Shown: positions 33,826-43,414, counted from the stretch's first letter. The stretch: DNA of 64,000 bases from Pareuzebyella sediminis (GCF_008367235.1 NZ_VTZS01000002.1:186001-250000), one strand, 5' to 3'. The notes: generated by a model from the sequence alone, not told the origin. A program made the numbers and translations.

Positions 33826-36800
33826 ATGCTTACAAAATTACGTCTACTTTTTTCAACTGCCATATTATTTTTTTCCTTTTACGTATCTGCACAGGGTGAG
33901 TATTGGAAAAAGACATCGATGCGGGGTAGTTTTCCAAAGGAAATATCGAAGCGTTTAGATACCGAGAATGGAAAGATTTTTATGCTTGAGGAGGGTGTTT
34001 TTAAGCGAGAGCTTGAGACCGTTTCCAAGGCCGCTAAACGTTCCAAGGTTATTTATTTTCCTGATGTTTCTGGAAAGATGGTCGCCTATAGGGTGTTCGA
34101 GACTCCCGTACTGGCTGCCGACCTTACCAAAAAGTATCCCGAAATAAGGTCTTATACCGGTCATTCGCTAGACAATCAATCCGATAAGATACGCCTAAGT
34201 GTTTCCCACAAAGACATTCAGGCCATGATTGTGCACGGCGATGGTAGTCAGAACAGTTTTATTCAAAAGGCCTCGACAGATCAATATATTTTGTATTCGC
34301 GAAATGCTACGTCTGCGAAGGAAGCCAATTTTATCTGTGCGACCAAAGATAAGGTCTCTATATTAAATGCATCAATTTCGGCTAAGCCGGTTAATGAACA
34401 GGTGTTACGGAAGTATCGATTGGCCGTTTCCGCCACTGCTGAATACTCGACCTATCACGGGGGTACGGTGGCCGATGCCCTAGCAGGGATCAATGCTACC
34501 TTAACACGTATCAACGAAGTGTTTGAAAGGGATCTTGCGGTGACCTTAGAGCTGGTCGCCGACACCGATAAGGTTATTTATACCGATACCGAAACAGATC
34601 CATATGGGGGCAGTCTGAGTACCTTGGGTTCTGAGGGCCAGCAGGCATTTACTGATGAGATTGGAGAACAAAACTACGACATCGGCCATGTTTTTCACAA
34701 GGGTTTTAACGGCGGGAATGCCGGCTTTATCGGTGCCATTTGTGTAGATAATAAAAAAGGGAGTGCCTATGCATCTAGTGAAGTACCGGAAGGCGATATC
34801 TTCGATCTTGATTTTGTGGCCCACGAAATGGGTCATCAACTAGGGGCGAACCATACATGGTCATACGAACTGGAAGGAACCCTTGTGCAGGTTGAGCCCG
34901 GTAGCGGAAGTACTATCATGGGCTATGCGGGTATCACTGAGAATGATAATGTACAAAGCCAAGGCGATGATTATTTTCACTACGTGAGTATTGAACAGAT
35001 TATTGAAAATTTGAAGACAAAAAGCTGTGGCGAAGTCATATCCATTCTAAATAACCCTCCTGAAGTGTCGCCCATAGGAGACTTCGTTATACCAAAATCT
35101 ACAGCCTTTCAACTGACGGGAAGTGCTACGGACCCAGATGGCGACATGCTTACCTATGCATGGGAGCAAATAGATAATGGGGTAGTTACTAGAGCGACCT
35201 TTGGCCCCACAAACCCTGGGGGGGCTAACTTCAGATCAAGGGCACCAAGCACTGATCCAACGCGATATTTTCCACTATTGTCAAGAGTCATGAGTGGCAA
35301 TTTGACCCAAGTATCCCCTTCGGAAGGTGCGGCTTGGGAGACGGCATCCGATGTCGAAAGGGAAATGAATTTTGCTTTTACGGTTCGCGACAATGCGGTG
35401 GGCGGAGGGCAAGTGGTTTCCCGATTGGTCAATGTTTTTGTATCCAACAGCGCAGGCCCCTTTCAGGTAACGTCCCACACAGATAGTGCGACCTACATTG
35501 CCGGGGAGAAACAGCAAATCACTTGGGATGTAGCAGAAACAAATTTGATGCCTGTGAATACGCAGGCCGTTGATATTTTACTATCTACCGATGGTGGGCA
35601 GACTTTTCCCCATATTCTGGCCCAGAATGTTGTAAATGATGGTTCTCATGATATCGTGGTGCCTGGGCTTCCTACTGATGAAGCCCGAATCATGGTCAAG
35701 GCGGCAGGTAATATTTTTTATGCCGTAAATGAGAGTGATTTTGTAATTGAAGCTTCAGAAATCGTAATGAACTTTTCCGAATTGGAGTTCGAAGTCTGTC
35801 ACTTCACCGACTTGACCATCCCTTTTACGTATGAGACTTTTCTTGGTTTTACCGAAGAAGTCACGTTTAGTATCGATGATGCTCCTGTAGGTTTGGGCGT
35901 TTCTTTCGTACCGTCTACTGCAACGTCAAACGGAACCAAGGTAGAACTGTTGTTCGAAGATACCGAAAATGTTCCCCAAGGTCATTATCCAATAACGATA
36001 ACGGCTACTTCAGCAAGTGTTACCAAAAATATAACTGCAGTCCTGAACATTTATGACAATACGTTCTCCGATGTGTTGCTATTAGCACCTGTAAACGGAC
36101 TTGAAGGTGTTTCTACAGGTATGCTTTTGCAATGGGAAGAAAATTCTACCTATACCTCTTATGAGGTCGAAATCGCCACGGATATTTCATTTACCAATAT
36201 TGTGGAAGCGACCACGGTAGCTGTGAACTCTTACGTCCCTACCGGACTTGAGAATGAAACGACCTATTTTTGGAGGGTGAAACCTCTTAACATATGTGGC
36301 TCGGGAAATTTTAATACTCCGTTCAGCTTTACTACTCTCTCCCTTGATTGTGACAATAAAAGTGCATCGGACCTACCCCTTAGTATCTCAAGTTTTGGTC
36401 GCCCGAAAATAGTATCAAAAGTGGCTTTTTTTGAAGATTTGCCCGTTTCCGATATCAAGGTCAATTTAAATATTGACCATAGTTTCTTGGCCGACTTGGT
36501 GGTCAGGCTAACGTCACCTGCAGGTACTACGGTGACCCTTATATCCAATTCTTGTGGAGAGCTTCAAAATCTCAACGCTACTTTCGATGATAGTGCTTCT
36601 AGTTTTATTTGTGGTGCTCAGACGGGTATCGCTATTTCAGGAACGGTTAAGCCCTTGGGGGCTTTAAGCTCTTTCAAAGGGGAGTCAATTTTTGGGGAAT
36701 GGATTTTAGAAGTTTCCGATAATGCGTCTTCCGATGGCGGTTCGCTTAATAGTTTTTCACTGGATATTTGCGTGGAAGGCAGTTTTCGGCCTGATGCAGA

Positions 36801-37608
36801 TAACGATGGGGTTTTTGATGATGGCGATGATCTCTGTTTGGGCACTCCGGAAGGAATTGAGGTCAATGCATCCGGCTGCCCGATTAATTATTTTCCGAAT
36901 GATAATTTTTCCATTTTGGTTCAAAGTGAATCATGCCGTAACAATGATGACGGTTCGGTATTCATTGAGGCGATGCTTCCTCTTGATTATATAGTCAACA
37001 TCGTGGGTAATGGTCTAGATGTTACCGATAGCTTTACCGAGAGTTTTATGCTAACAGATTTGACCTCTGGCACTTACACCTTATGTATCGAAGGGTCCGA
37101 TGCGAATTTTGAATATGAGCCATACTGTTTTGATGTGGTCGTGGTACAGCCAGAACCCCTAGGGGTTACTTCAAAGATAAGCGACGACGGAAAGCAGGTA
37201 GTCATCGCCATGACCGGATCAGATCGCTATACCATAGAATTGAACGGAAAGGTTATACATACCGAAAAATCGGAAATGACTTTAGACTTGGGTTCTGGCA
37301 CAAATATTTTAAGGGTATCTACGAACCTGCCTTGTCAGGGTATATTTGAAGATCATATGTTCGTTACTGATCAACCGATTGTATTCCCGAACCCCTTCGA
37401 TGAGCGTACACAGGTATTTTTGGGAGAAACCCATGAGAAGATAACCGTTGATGTGTTTACTATCGACGGACAATGGATACGAAGTAGCGATTATTATCCT
37501 ATTACCAACAAAATCGATCTTGAATTCGCGGGAATACCCCCGGGCATCTATTTTGTAAAATTTAAAGGGGATAATATACAGGCAGCCACAAAACTTATCA
37601 AGCGATGA
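33826..37608 (+). CDS. Secreted reprolysin-like zinc metallopeptidase with T9SS sorting domain
   Basis: A 1260-residue secreted protease. Signal peptide (LRLLFSTAILFFSFYVSAQ) and propeptide are followed by a catalytic domain with HEMGHQLGANH at 333-343, the HExxHxxGxxH zinc motif of metzincins, and a later Met-turn candidate TIMGYAG. A Cys pair follows. A region with WEQIDNGVVTRATF and Ig-like domains comes next; an FN3-type domain is at about 748-838, a P/Homo-B domain at about 841-983 (VNLNIDHSFLADLVVRLTSP), a short Asp-rich thrombospondin-3-type calcium stretch around 990 (DADNDGVFDDGDDLCLG), and a C-terminal sorting domain beginning VFPNPFDERTQVFLGE and ending KLIKR. It should leave the cell by type IX secretion. 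The start is ATG 33826, not the adjacent TTG. Confidence 0.95.
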   Translation: MLTKLRLLFSTAILFFSFYVSAQGEYWKKTSMRGSFPKEISKRLDTENGKIFMLEEGVFKRELETVSKAAKRSKVIYFPDVSGKMVAYRVFETPVLAADLTKKYPEIRSYTGHSLDNQSDKIRLSVSHKDIQAMIVHGDGSQNSFIQKASTDQYILYSRNATSAKEANFICATKDKVSILNASISAKPVNEQVLRKYRLAVSATAEYSTYHGGTVADALAGINATLTRINEVFERDLAVTLELVADTDKVIYTDTETDPYGGSLSTLGSEGQQAFTDEIGEQNYDIGHVFHKGFNGGNAGFIGAICVDNKKGSAYASSEVPEGDIFDLDFVAHEMGHQLGANHTWSYELEGTLVQVEPGSGSTIMGYAGITENDNVQSQGDDYFHYVSIEQIIENLKTKSCGEVISILNNPPEVSPIGDFVIPKSTAFQLTGSATDPDGDMLTYAWEQIDNGVVTRATFGPTNPGGANFRSRAPSTDPTRYFPLLSRVMSGNLTQVSPSEGAAWETASDVEREMNFAFTVRDNAVGGGQVVSRLVNVFVSNSAGPFQVTSHTDSATYIAGEKQQITWDVAETNLMPVNTQAVDILLSTDGGQTFPHILAQNVVNDGSHDIVVPGLPTDEARIMVKAAGNIFYAVNESDFVIEASEIVMNFSELEFEVCHFTDLTIPFTYETFLGFTEEVTFSIDDAPVGLGVSFVPSTATSNGTKVELLFEDTENVPQGHYPITITATSASVTKNITAVLNIYDNTFSDVLLLAPVNGLEGVSTGMLLQWEENSTYTSYEVEIATDISFTNIVEATTVAVNSYVPTGLENETTYFWRVKPLNICGSGNFNTPFSFTTLSLDCDNKSASDLPLSISSFGRPKIVSKVAFFEDLPVSDIKVNLNIDHSFLADLVVRLTSPAGTTVTLISNSCGELQNLNATFDDSASSFICGAQTGIAISGTVKPLGALSSFKGESIFGEWILEVSDNASSDGGSLNSFSLDICVEGSFRPDADNDGVFDDGDDLCLGTPEGIEVNASGCPINYFPNDNFSILVQSESCRNNDDGSVFIEAMLPLDYIVNIVGNGLDVTDSFTESFMLTDLTSGTYTLCIEGSDANFEYEPYCFDVVVVQPEPLGVTSKISDDGKQVVIAMTGSDRYTIELNGKVIHTEKSEMTLDLGSGTNILRVSTNLPCQGIFEDHMFVTDQPIVFPNPFDERTQVFLGETHEKITVDVFTIDGQWIRSSDYYPITNKIDLEFAGIPPGIYFVKFKGDNIQAATKLIKR

Positions 37609-38288
37609 AGAGAATCTCATTGATTTTTATGACTTGTATTGTCTTTTTGGGTTGCAAAAAGAAAGACAGTCCCAATTCTCCCGAAAAAGCACTGCTTACT
37701 GCACCGGCCAAGAATTCGGAATGTACACCGGTTCAGACAACAACAGGAACCAGTAATGTAGTAAGGTTCAGCTGGCAAGTTGCAGATTACACCGATCTTT
37801 ACGAATTACGGGTCACCAACCTCAATACAGGAACTGTTCAAACAAAAAGCACGTCAAGTACGGTGGAGACACTTTCTTTAGAAAAAGGCATAGCCTTTTC
37901 ATGGGTAGTTGTCTCAAAGAATTCACAGACTACGACAACAGCTACAAGCGATTCGTGGTTTTTTTATAATCCTGGGAGTCAAACGACCTATACCCCTTTT
38001 CCAGCAGAAATTGTTGCCCCGAAGTCAGGTAGTACCATCATCAAGGATATTAATAATGAAGTCACTTTAGATTGGGAAGGGACTGACATAGATGGTGACA
38101 TAGAAAGTTATGAAATCTATTTTTCTACGGAAAACCCTCCTGAAACTTTGATTGCCACCCTGAACGCGAACACTACAGAGCAAAAAGTGAGTGTAGCTTC
38201 GAATACGGTGTATTATTGGAGAGTGATTACCAAAGATGCAGCCGGTAATTCTTCAGATACCGGCACCTTTGATTTTAGGTGCCATTAA
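37605..38288 (+). CDS. Lipoprotein with two fibronectin type III-like domains
   Basis: A 227-residue lipoprotein. The lipobox FLGC ends at Cys 17; after it comes KKKDS. Two Ig/FN3-like beta domains follow: NVVRFSWQVADYTDLYELRV with TLSLEKGIAFSWVVVS, and EVTLDWEGTDIDGDIESYEI with NTVYYWRVITKDAAGNSSD. There is no enzymatic motif. Its ATG overlaps the TGA of the metallopeptidase gene (ATGA), so the two are translated together and it may anchor, present or assist the protease. The last 14 bases overlap the 3' end of the convergent pth gene. Confidence 0.85.
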   Translation: MKRISLIFMTCIVFLGCKKKDSPNSPEKALLTAPAKNSECTPVQTTTGTSNVVRFSWQVADYTDLYELRVTNLNTGTVQTKSTSSTVETLSLEKGIAFSWVVVSKNSQTTTTATSDSWFFYNPGSQTTYTPFPAEIVAPKSGSTIIKDINNEVTLDWEGTDIDGDIESYEIYFSTENPPETLIATLNANTTEQKVSVASNTVYYWRVITKDAAGNSSDTGTFDFRCH

Positions 38289-38904
38289 ATTCATTCATGG
38301 TATTTTTAGGGCCTGCGAATACGTAGGAACGTAGTAGCGCAACAGATCGGTCCAATCGCTCAGGTAAGGCCTTGATCTCATCTTCATTCCATTCTCCCAA
38401 CACATATTCTATTTGCCTTCCTTTACCGAAATCGGAACCGACGCCGAATCGAAATCTATGGTATTGTGAGGTTCCCAGCACCTTTTGAACATCTTTTAGG
38501 CCATTGTGGCCCCCGTCACTTCCTTTGGCCTTCAGTCGTAAAGTTCCAAAAGTAAGATTGATATCATCGGTGATGACCAAAACATTGTCCAAAGGAATAT
38601 TTTCCTTGTCCATCCAATATTTAAGGGCTTTTCCGCTGAGGTTCATGTAGGTAGAGGGTTTTAGGCAGAGAATGCTTCTTCCCTTGATTTTTAATGTGCC
38701 AATATCTCCCAGCTTGGCAGTTTCGAAAGAAAAGTTTTCGGCTGTGGCAAGAGCATCCAATATTTTGAACCCGATGTTATGGCGGGTCTCACTGTACTTT
38801 TCCCCTATATTTCCCAATCCGACAAATAAATATTTTTTCATGGTATCTTCTTCTGGTAGTATGTTTTTTTCTGTGCGGAACAAAGATTTTAAAAAGTGAA
38901 ACAC
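38275..38904 (-). CDS. pth: Peptidyl-tRNA hydrolase
   Basis: A 209-residue enzyme that recycles peptidyl-tRNA. KKYLFVGLGNIGEKYSETRHNIGFK contains the catalytic His (TRHN), with CLKPSTYMNLSGKAL and GSDGGHNGLKD as further active-site motifs, all intact. The start is uncertain: GTG at 38904 gives an extension MFHFLKSLFRTEKN, similar in style to other flavobacterial sequences, while ATG at 38841 starts directly at MKKYLFVGLGN. The 5' side has a terminator 24 bases upstream of the GTG. Third gene of the prs-rplY-pth run, a common order in bacteria. Confidence 0.95.
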   Translation of the reverse strand: MFHFLKSLFRTEKNILPEEDTMKKYLFVGLGNIGEKYSETRHNIGFKILDALATAENFSFETAKLGDIGTLKIKGRSILCLKPSTYMNLSGKALKYWMDKENIPLDNVLVITDDINLTFGTLRLKAKGSDGGHNGLKDVQKVLGTSQYHRFRFGVGSDFGKGRQIEYVLGEWNEDEIKALPERLDRSVALLRSYVFAGPKNTMNEFNGT

Positions 38905-38928
38905 GACTATCGTTTTTCCTAAAATACA

Positions 38929-38956
38929 AAAGCGCCCCGATTGTACGGGACGCTTT
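38929..38956 (-). terminator. Hairpin terminator after rplY
   Basis: AAAGCGCCCCG (38929-38939) and CGGGACGCTTT (38946-38956) pair over 11 bp with one G-U wobble around a 6-base loop. On the minus strand the right arm is followed by TGTATTTTAGG. It fits an intrinsic terminator just after rplY, possibly partial since pth follows. Confidence 0.7.
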
Positions 38957-38977
38957 CAAATTATTTATAAGGAAAAT

Positions 38978-39631
38978 TTATTCTTGGCTTTCCCCATCTT
39001 CAGCTCCTTCACCTTCGGCACCTTCGGTTGCTACGCCTTCAGCTCCTTCTACGCCTTCTGCTTCCTCGTCATCTTCGACTACGACGGCCGCACGTTGCGT
39101 CTTAATTTGCACCACAACGGTTGTATCGGGGTGCAAAATGGTGAAATCGTCATTGAGAAGCGATTCCACGGTGATGTTATCACCGATTTTTAATTTCGAA
39201 ATATCAATGTCGAAGAAATCGGGTAATTTGTCGGGTAAGGCCCGAATGGCCAATTTACGTTTTCTAAAAAGTAATCGACCACCGTTCCGAACGCCAGGGG
39301 CATTTCCTTGAAGACGCACTGGAATATTCATGGTTACCTCTTTGTCTTCGAAAAGTTGATAAAAATCAATGTGCAAGATTTTATCCGTTACCGGATGGAA
39401 TTGGATGTCTTGCATAATGGCTCTTATCTTATCTTTTCCCAAGTCAACCTTTACGGTATGGGCTGCCGGAGTATACACTAAATCCCTGAACGCTAGTTCG
39501 TCTGCTGAAAAGTGTAGCGGTTTTTCCCCTCCGTATACTACGCAAGGAACCTTTCCAGCATTACGTAGGGCCTTCGTTGCCTTCTTGCCCACGCTTTCTC
39601 TTTCTGATCCTTTGATTGTAATTGACTTCAT
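38978..39631 (-). CDS. rplY: 50S ribosomal protein L25 (general stress protein Ctc type)
   Basis: A 217-residue L25/Ctc protein that binds 5S rRNA in the large subunit. [33 protein letters not shown] (positions 3-35) is the L25 fold; after it comes the TL5/Ctc C-terminal domain with [21 protein letters not shown] Glu/Gly/Ala-rich tail (repeated EGA/EG units) at residues about 190-217 is common in Bacteroidetes. Prs lies 54 bases upstream. Confidence 0.97.
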   Translation of the reverse strand: MKSITIKGSERESVGKKATKALRNAGKVPCVVYGGEKPLHFSADELAFRDLVYTPAAHTVKVDLGKDKIRAIMQDIQFHPVTDKILHIDFYQLFEDKEVTMNIPVRLQGNAPGVRNGGRLLFRKRKLAIRALPDKLPDFFDIDISKLKIGDNITVESLLNDDFTILHPDTTVVVQIKTQRAAVVVEDDEEAEGVEGAEGVATEGAEGEGAEDGESQE

Positions 39632-39685
39632 TTTATGTATTAAAAATTAATATTTCTTATTTGTTATGGGTGTTGCCACCGGTGA

Positions 39686-40627
39686 TTACATCAAAAATTT
39701 GGAGGCGATTGAGGTATTATGGTGTACCCGATGCATTACATCGGCAAAAAGGTTGGCGCAACTCAACACCTTCAATTTATCGCTCTGTTTTTTTATGGGA
39801 ATGGAATCGGTTATAATCAATTCCTTCAACTTTGACTTTTCGATTTTTTCGAAAGCACCGCCGGATAAGAGGCCATGGGTCGTAATGGCCCTAACGCTTA
39901 TTGCACCGCGCTCCATCATCAAATCCGCAGCTTTGGTCAAGGTGCCGGCCGTATCGACCAGGTCATCTACAAGAACAACGTTTTTACCCTGTACATCACC
40001 GATTAGCTCCATGTGCGATATGACATTGGCCTTCGCCCTTTGTTTGTAGCAAATAACAACATCGCTCTGTAAGGCTCTTGAATAGGCATACGCCCTCTTG
40101 GATCCTCCCATATCGGGAGAGGCTATGGTCAGGTTATCAAGGTTCAGATTTTTCAAATAGGGCAAAAACAGGGTAGAGGCATACAGGTGGTCTACGGGCT
40201 TTTCGAAAAAGCCTTGAATTTGATCGGCGTGCAGATCCATCGTGATAATACGTGTAGCACCTGCCGTCTCAAGCATTTTCGCAACCAATTTTGCGGCAAT
40301 AGGCACTCTTGGCTTATCCTTTCTGTCTTGCCTTGCCCACCCAAAATAGGGCATTACCGCTGTAATATGTCTTGCCGATGCCCTTTTTGCGGCATCGAGC
40401 ATCAATAACATTTCCATGAGGTTTTCGGGTCCGGGATGGGTAGATCCAATGACAAAAATTCTCGAGCCCCGAATGGACTCCTCATAAGATGGTTGAAACT
40501 CACCATCGCTGTATCTCGAGAAGATAACGTTCCCTAAGTTTTCACCGTAAGACTCGGCGATTTTCCGACCCAGTTCAGAACTTTGGGTACAGGCAAAAAT
40601 TTTAGGTTCGGGAACTTGATAAGGCAT
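39686..40627 (-). CDS. prs: Ribose-phosphate pyrophosphokinase
   Basis: A 313-residue enzyme making PRPP from ribose 5-phosphate and ATP. FGWARQDRKDKPRVPI is the ATP-loop region, DLHADQIQGFF the metal-binding stretch, and LVDDLVDTAGTL the PRPP loop. All are intact and the length matches class I synthases. A promoter lies 53 bases upstream (TAAATTTG) and the 5' leader holds a small CCCTT/AAGGG hairpin. It heads the prs-rplY-pth transcript. Confidence 0.98.
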   Translation of the reverse strand: MPYQVPEPKIFACTQSSELGRKIAESYGENLGNVIFSRYSDGEFQPSYEESIRGSRIFVIGSTHPGPENLMEMLLMLDAAKRASARHITAVMPYFGWARQDRKDKPRVPIAAKLVAKMLETAGATRIITMDLHADQIQGFFEKPVDHLYASTLFLPYLKNLNLDNLTIASPDMGGSKRAYAYSRALQSDVVICYKQRAKANVISHMELIGDVQGKNVVLVDDLVDTAGTLTKAADLMMERGAISVRAITTHGLLSGGAFEKIEKSKLKELIITDSIPIKKQSDKLKVLSCANLFADVMHRVHHNTSIASKFLM

Positions 40628-40679
40628 TGGTAATCTATTGTGAACTAGTTTCTTGACAACCCTTTTTTCAAGGGAGGTG

Positions 40680-40687
40680 CAAATTTA
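40680..40687 (-). promoter_or_regulatory. -7 box for prs, with a short hairpin leader
   Basis: TAAATTTG on the minus strand matches TAnnTTTG, 52 bases before ATG 40627. In the transcript the leader contains CCCTTGAAAAAAGGG (hairpin, 40661-40675), with a G-A rich loop. Confidence 0.55.
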
Positions 40688-40752
40688 GAAATTTATTTGT
40701 GTTGCTAAAGGATAAATGTTGATATTTTTAGGTGGGAAATAAAATAATTTTA

Positions 40753-40760
40753 TAGTTTTG
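40753..40760 (+). promoter_or_regulatory. -7 box for tRNA-Leu
   Basis: TAGTTTTG matches TAnnTTTG, 12 bases before the mature 5' end of the tRNA. Confidence 0.55.
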
Positions 40761-40772
40761 CAATCCGTTTTT

Positions 40773-40854
40773 GCCTTGGTGGCGGAACTGGTAGACGCGC
40801 TGGATTCAAAATCCAGTGTCTTCGGACGTGTGGGTTCGATTCCCACCCAAGGTA
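40773..40854 (+). tRNA. tRNA-Leu (CAA anticodon)
   Basis: An 82-base tRNA. Acceptor arms GCCTTGG and CCAAGGT pair with one G-U at the end and discriminator A at 40854. The anticodon stem CTGGA/TCCAG carries loop TTCAAAA, so the anticodon is CAA for UUG codons. The long variable arm (GTCTTCGGAC) is typical of leucine tRNAs, and the T arm has GGGTTCGATTCCC. No CCA is encoded. An intrinsic terminator follows. Confidence 0.97.
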
Positions 40855-40862
40855 CTTTTAAG

Positions 40863-40897
40863 CCCTGTCAATCATTTGATTTTCAGGGTTTTATGTT
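40863..40897 (+). terminator. Intrinsic terminator after tRNA-Leu
   Basis: CCCTG (40863-40867) pairs with CAGGG (40884-40888), and within it AATCA pairs with TGATT; a run of T with ATGTTTTTTT follows. This is a good rho-independent terminator. Confidence 0.75.
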
Positions 40898-41021
40898 TTT
40901 TTAAAGTGATGTAGGAGTAACGGTTTTTAATAAAAAAGTCTTTATTCCCCTTTAAAAAATTAGGTAGGGAGACAATATTTTGCAATGTGAATCTGGCTTG
41001 GTAGGTTCAATACAAATAGAA

Positions 41022-41040
41022 TGAACAACAAGGTTGTTCA
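41022..41040 (-). terminator. Hairpin at the end of the GNAT gene
   Basis: TGAACAAC (41022-41029) and GTTGTTCA (41033-41040) form a perfect 8-bp stem with loop AAG; the minus-strand TGA stop codon lies inside the arm. No long U run follows, so it may be an RNA 3' end or weak terminator. Confidence 0.45.
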
Positions 41041-41568
41041 AGAGAGTTCGACAATTTGCCATTCCCTGTTTCCTGAGCGATATACGTTTAGGTTTTTGAA
41101 CCCTATTGCATAGTGTGCCTGAAGCGAGCGCTCGTTCGTGGAATCGACTTCGGTAATGATTGTACTGTATTCTGGCCGAAGTACGTCTAACATGGTGCGG
41201 TAAAGCATTCGAAAAATTCCTTTTTTCCGATATTTTTTTTCGATGCATATTTGACCCATCGCCATATAGTCGACAACTTTAGGAAACAGGGCGTTAATTT
41301 CTTTGAACATTGGTCGTAGCACTTCAATATCTTCCGCAAACTTGGGGTGCATACAAAGGGCATATCCTACAACTTGTCCCTGAGATTTGGCTATTAAATG
41401 GGGGCAGGCGTCATTCATTTTTTCAAGCATTTCAAAGGTGTGCACGACGGTTACGAATCCTTCCCTCTCCCTTTCCAATTGGGAAATGGCCATGGGTAGG
41501 TTCTTCCGCTGTAGGGCCAGAATTTGATGGAGTTCTTTTTTCGAATGTACCCGACCGTACGTAATCAA
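41038..41568 (-). CDS. GNAT-type N-acetyltransferase
   Basis: A 176-residue GNAT-fold protein: GYALCMHPKFAEDIEVL, then GQICIEKKYRKKGIFRMLYR as the acetyl-CoA binding loop (weakly conserved), and EVDSTNERSLQAHYAIGFKN as the C-terminal signature. The acceptor is unknown. The start is TTG 41568, 2 bases after the M61 peptidase stop; no ATG is available close by. Both genes are cotranscribed. A perfect hairpin surrounds the stop codon. Confidence 0.8.
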   Translation of the reverse strand: MITYGRVHSKKELHQILALQRKNLPMAISQLEREREGFVTVVHTFEMLEKMNDACPHLIAKSQGQVVGYALCMHPKFAEDIEVLRPMFKEINALFPKVVDYMAMGQICIEKKYRKKGIFRMLYRTMLDVLRPEYSTIITEVDSTNERSLQAHYAIGFKNLNVYRSGNREWQIVELS

Positions 41569-41570
41569 AA

Positions 41571-43376
41571 CTATTCGATTTTAAGCCAAGCTTTTCTGTT
41601 GTTCAATTGGCTTGGGTTAGGTTGTTCATCGAATTTTTCCATCAAATGGATACCATATTCAGGGTTTTGTTCCAACACTACCGAGGCAGTTTTTAAAACT
41701 CCGAAACGCTCAAATTCGACGGAGAGCGTATCACCCACGGCGAACCTCTTGAGGAAAGTTTCGAATTGTTGTCCATCAGGGAAAGGCGACCCGTTGATGC
41801 CGGTAATAACATCTCCGTTATCAAGTTTTGCAGTGTAGGCCGGGCTTCCCTTTTTTGGATGGGTTACAATAGTGCCATTACCATCACCATTAAGGGATGC
41901 GGAAGCTCCAAAATATGCTTCTTCAATGTTTTGGGAAAGTACTACGCCCACGGATTCAAAAAGACGTTTATAATTTGGCATACCGCTTTTATAAATGTAT
42001 TTGTCAAAGAAATCGTCGGCAAAGGTGTTTCCTGCGTATTGCCCCAAACTTTTTTGTAAGTCTAAAAGCGTATAAGGTATTTCGGGCTTTCCGTAGGTTT
42101 GCCAAACCTGTGTCATAAAATCGTCAAGATTCAAATCATTTTGCCTTAGTGAGAGGTCAAGGGCCAAGCCCAGCATGCTGCCATAGGAGTAGTAAGAAAT
42201 GAACGTATTTTCGCGGTTCATTGGATCAATAGAGGTTGCGGCATCAACAAAAGGGGCCTGATAACTCATTTCAATAGGATTGAACAATTCACGGGCCGGT
42301 GAGTTCCAGACATAATTAAAAGTGCCCGTCAACCCTTCGACATACTTTTCCGGAGAAATGATTCCTGCTCTACATAAAAGCAAATTCGTGTAATAGCTGG
42401 TAAAGCCTTCGGCAAACCATAGGGCCCCACTCATGTTGACTTCCTCAAAATCAAAGGGCTCCAGAGACTTGGGCCGAATGCGTTCTACGTTCCATGCATG
42501 AAAAAATTCGTGGGATACGGTGCCGATATTTCCTTCCATTCCCCCCTCTGCGAGACCGCGACTACTGGTCAAAACGGTAGAGTTGCGATGTTCCATACCA
42601 TCTCCGGAGGCATTGGCCACATAGCATGCCAAGAATGTGTAAGTACCATAGTCGAAATCAGGGAGCTCCCCAAAGACCCTCTTTTCGGCCATAACTATTT
42701 TCTTGACCTTTTCGAAATACGCATCCAGTTGTTGATCCGTACCGTTATGATGCAGCACAAATCGGATTTTCTGGTTTTTTCCATTTCGGGGCGTTTCGAA
42801 TTCGCGAAGTCCATAGTCACTGATTTCAACGGGACTATCCATAAAGTAACTGAGATTAGGGGCGGTATAAGTGGTGCCTGAAACCAAGGGAAGCTGTGTG
42901 GCTACTTTCCATTTTAGGTCTTTCCTGACCTTAAAAGTAATCTCTATATCACGTTCATGCAACTGGGGGGCATACATAAAAGTGGCAGGTATGTTCAAAT
43001 GGGCATGGGTTTCGTCAACTTGTGAATAGGTGCCATCGGCACGGTTGGCAAATAGGGTATAGCTGAGATTTATAGTACCGTCGTGACCGCTTACCAACCA
43101 TTGATAGGGGTCGGGTCTTGATATGGTTAAAGGTTTGCCTTTGTGATTGGTAGCCTTAACATCATAGACGTTCTTGGCAAACTCGTGAAGGGCGTATCTG
43201 CCAGGTGATGTCCTGCTCATTCTGAAGGCAACGGTATCATTTTTTAGGTTCGGAAAGTTCGCATTGATTCGCGCTTCATGATGCACCGCATTTTCAAAGG
43301 ATATTTCATAACTAATGGTTTGGGCTTCAATAGCCGATGCCGTGAAAAGGCAAAACCAAAAAATATAGGTTTTCAT
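41571..43376 (-). CDS. M61 family metallopeptidase (glycyl aminopeptidase-like) with PDZ domain
   Basis: A 601-residue exported peptidase. Signal peptide (MKTYIFWFCLFTASAIEAQ) is followed by an M61 N-terminal beta domain, the catalytic motif SHEFFHAWNVERIRPKSLEPFDFE (about 288-311, HExxH) and a downstream Glu ligand in WFAEGFTSYYT. A C-terminal PDZ-like domain carries AYTAKLDNGDVITGINGSPF. Family members act on peptides with N-terminal Gly or Ala. Bacteroidetes encode several. It starts with ATG 43376; a near box TATCTTCG is seen upstream. Confidence 0.93.
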   Translation of the reverse strand: MKTYIFWFCLFTASAIEAQTISYEISFENAVHHEARINANFPNLKNDTVAFRMSRTSPGRYALHEFAKNVYDVKATNHKGKPLTISRPDPYQWLVSGHDGTINLSYTLFANRADGTYSQVDETHAHLNIPATFMYAPQLHERDIEITFKVRKDLKWKVATQLPLVSGTTYTAPNLSYFMDSPVEISDYGLREFETPRNGKNQKIRFVLHHNGTDQQLDAYFEKVKKIVMAEKRVFGELPDFDYGTYTFLACYVANASGDGMEHRNSTVLTSSRGLAEGGMEGNIGTVSHEFFHAWNVERIRPKSLEPFDFEEVNMSGALWFAEGFTSYYTNLLLCRAGIISPEKYVEGLTGTFNYVWNSPARELFNPIEMSYQAPFVDAATSIDPMNRENTFISYYSYGSMLGLALDLSLRQNDLNLDDFMTQVWQTYGKPEIPYTLLDLQKSLGQYAGNTFADDFFDKYIYKSGMPNYKRLFESVGVVLSQNIEEAYFGASASLNGDGNGTIVTHPKKGSPAYTAKLDNGDVITGINGSPFPDGQQFETFLKRFAVGDTLSVEFERFGVLKTASVVLEQNPEYGIHLMEKFDEQPNPSQLNNRKAWLKIE

Positions 43377-43414
43377 CGTTCTTTCGGTAGCTTTGTTCCA
43401 GCGAAGATACTACT

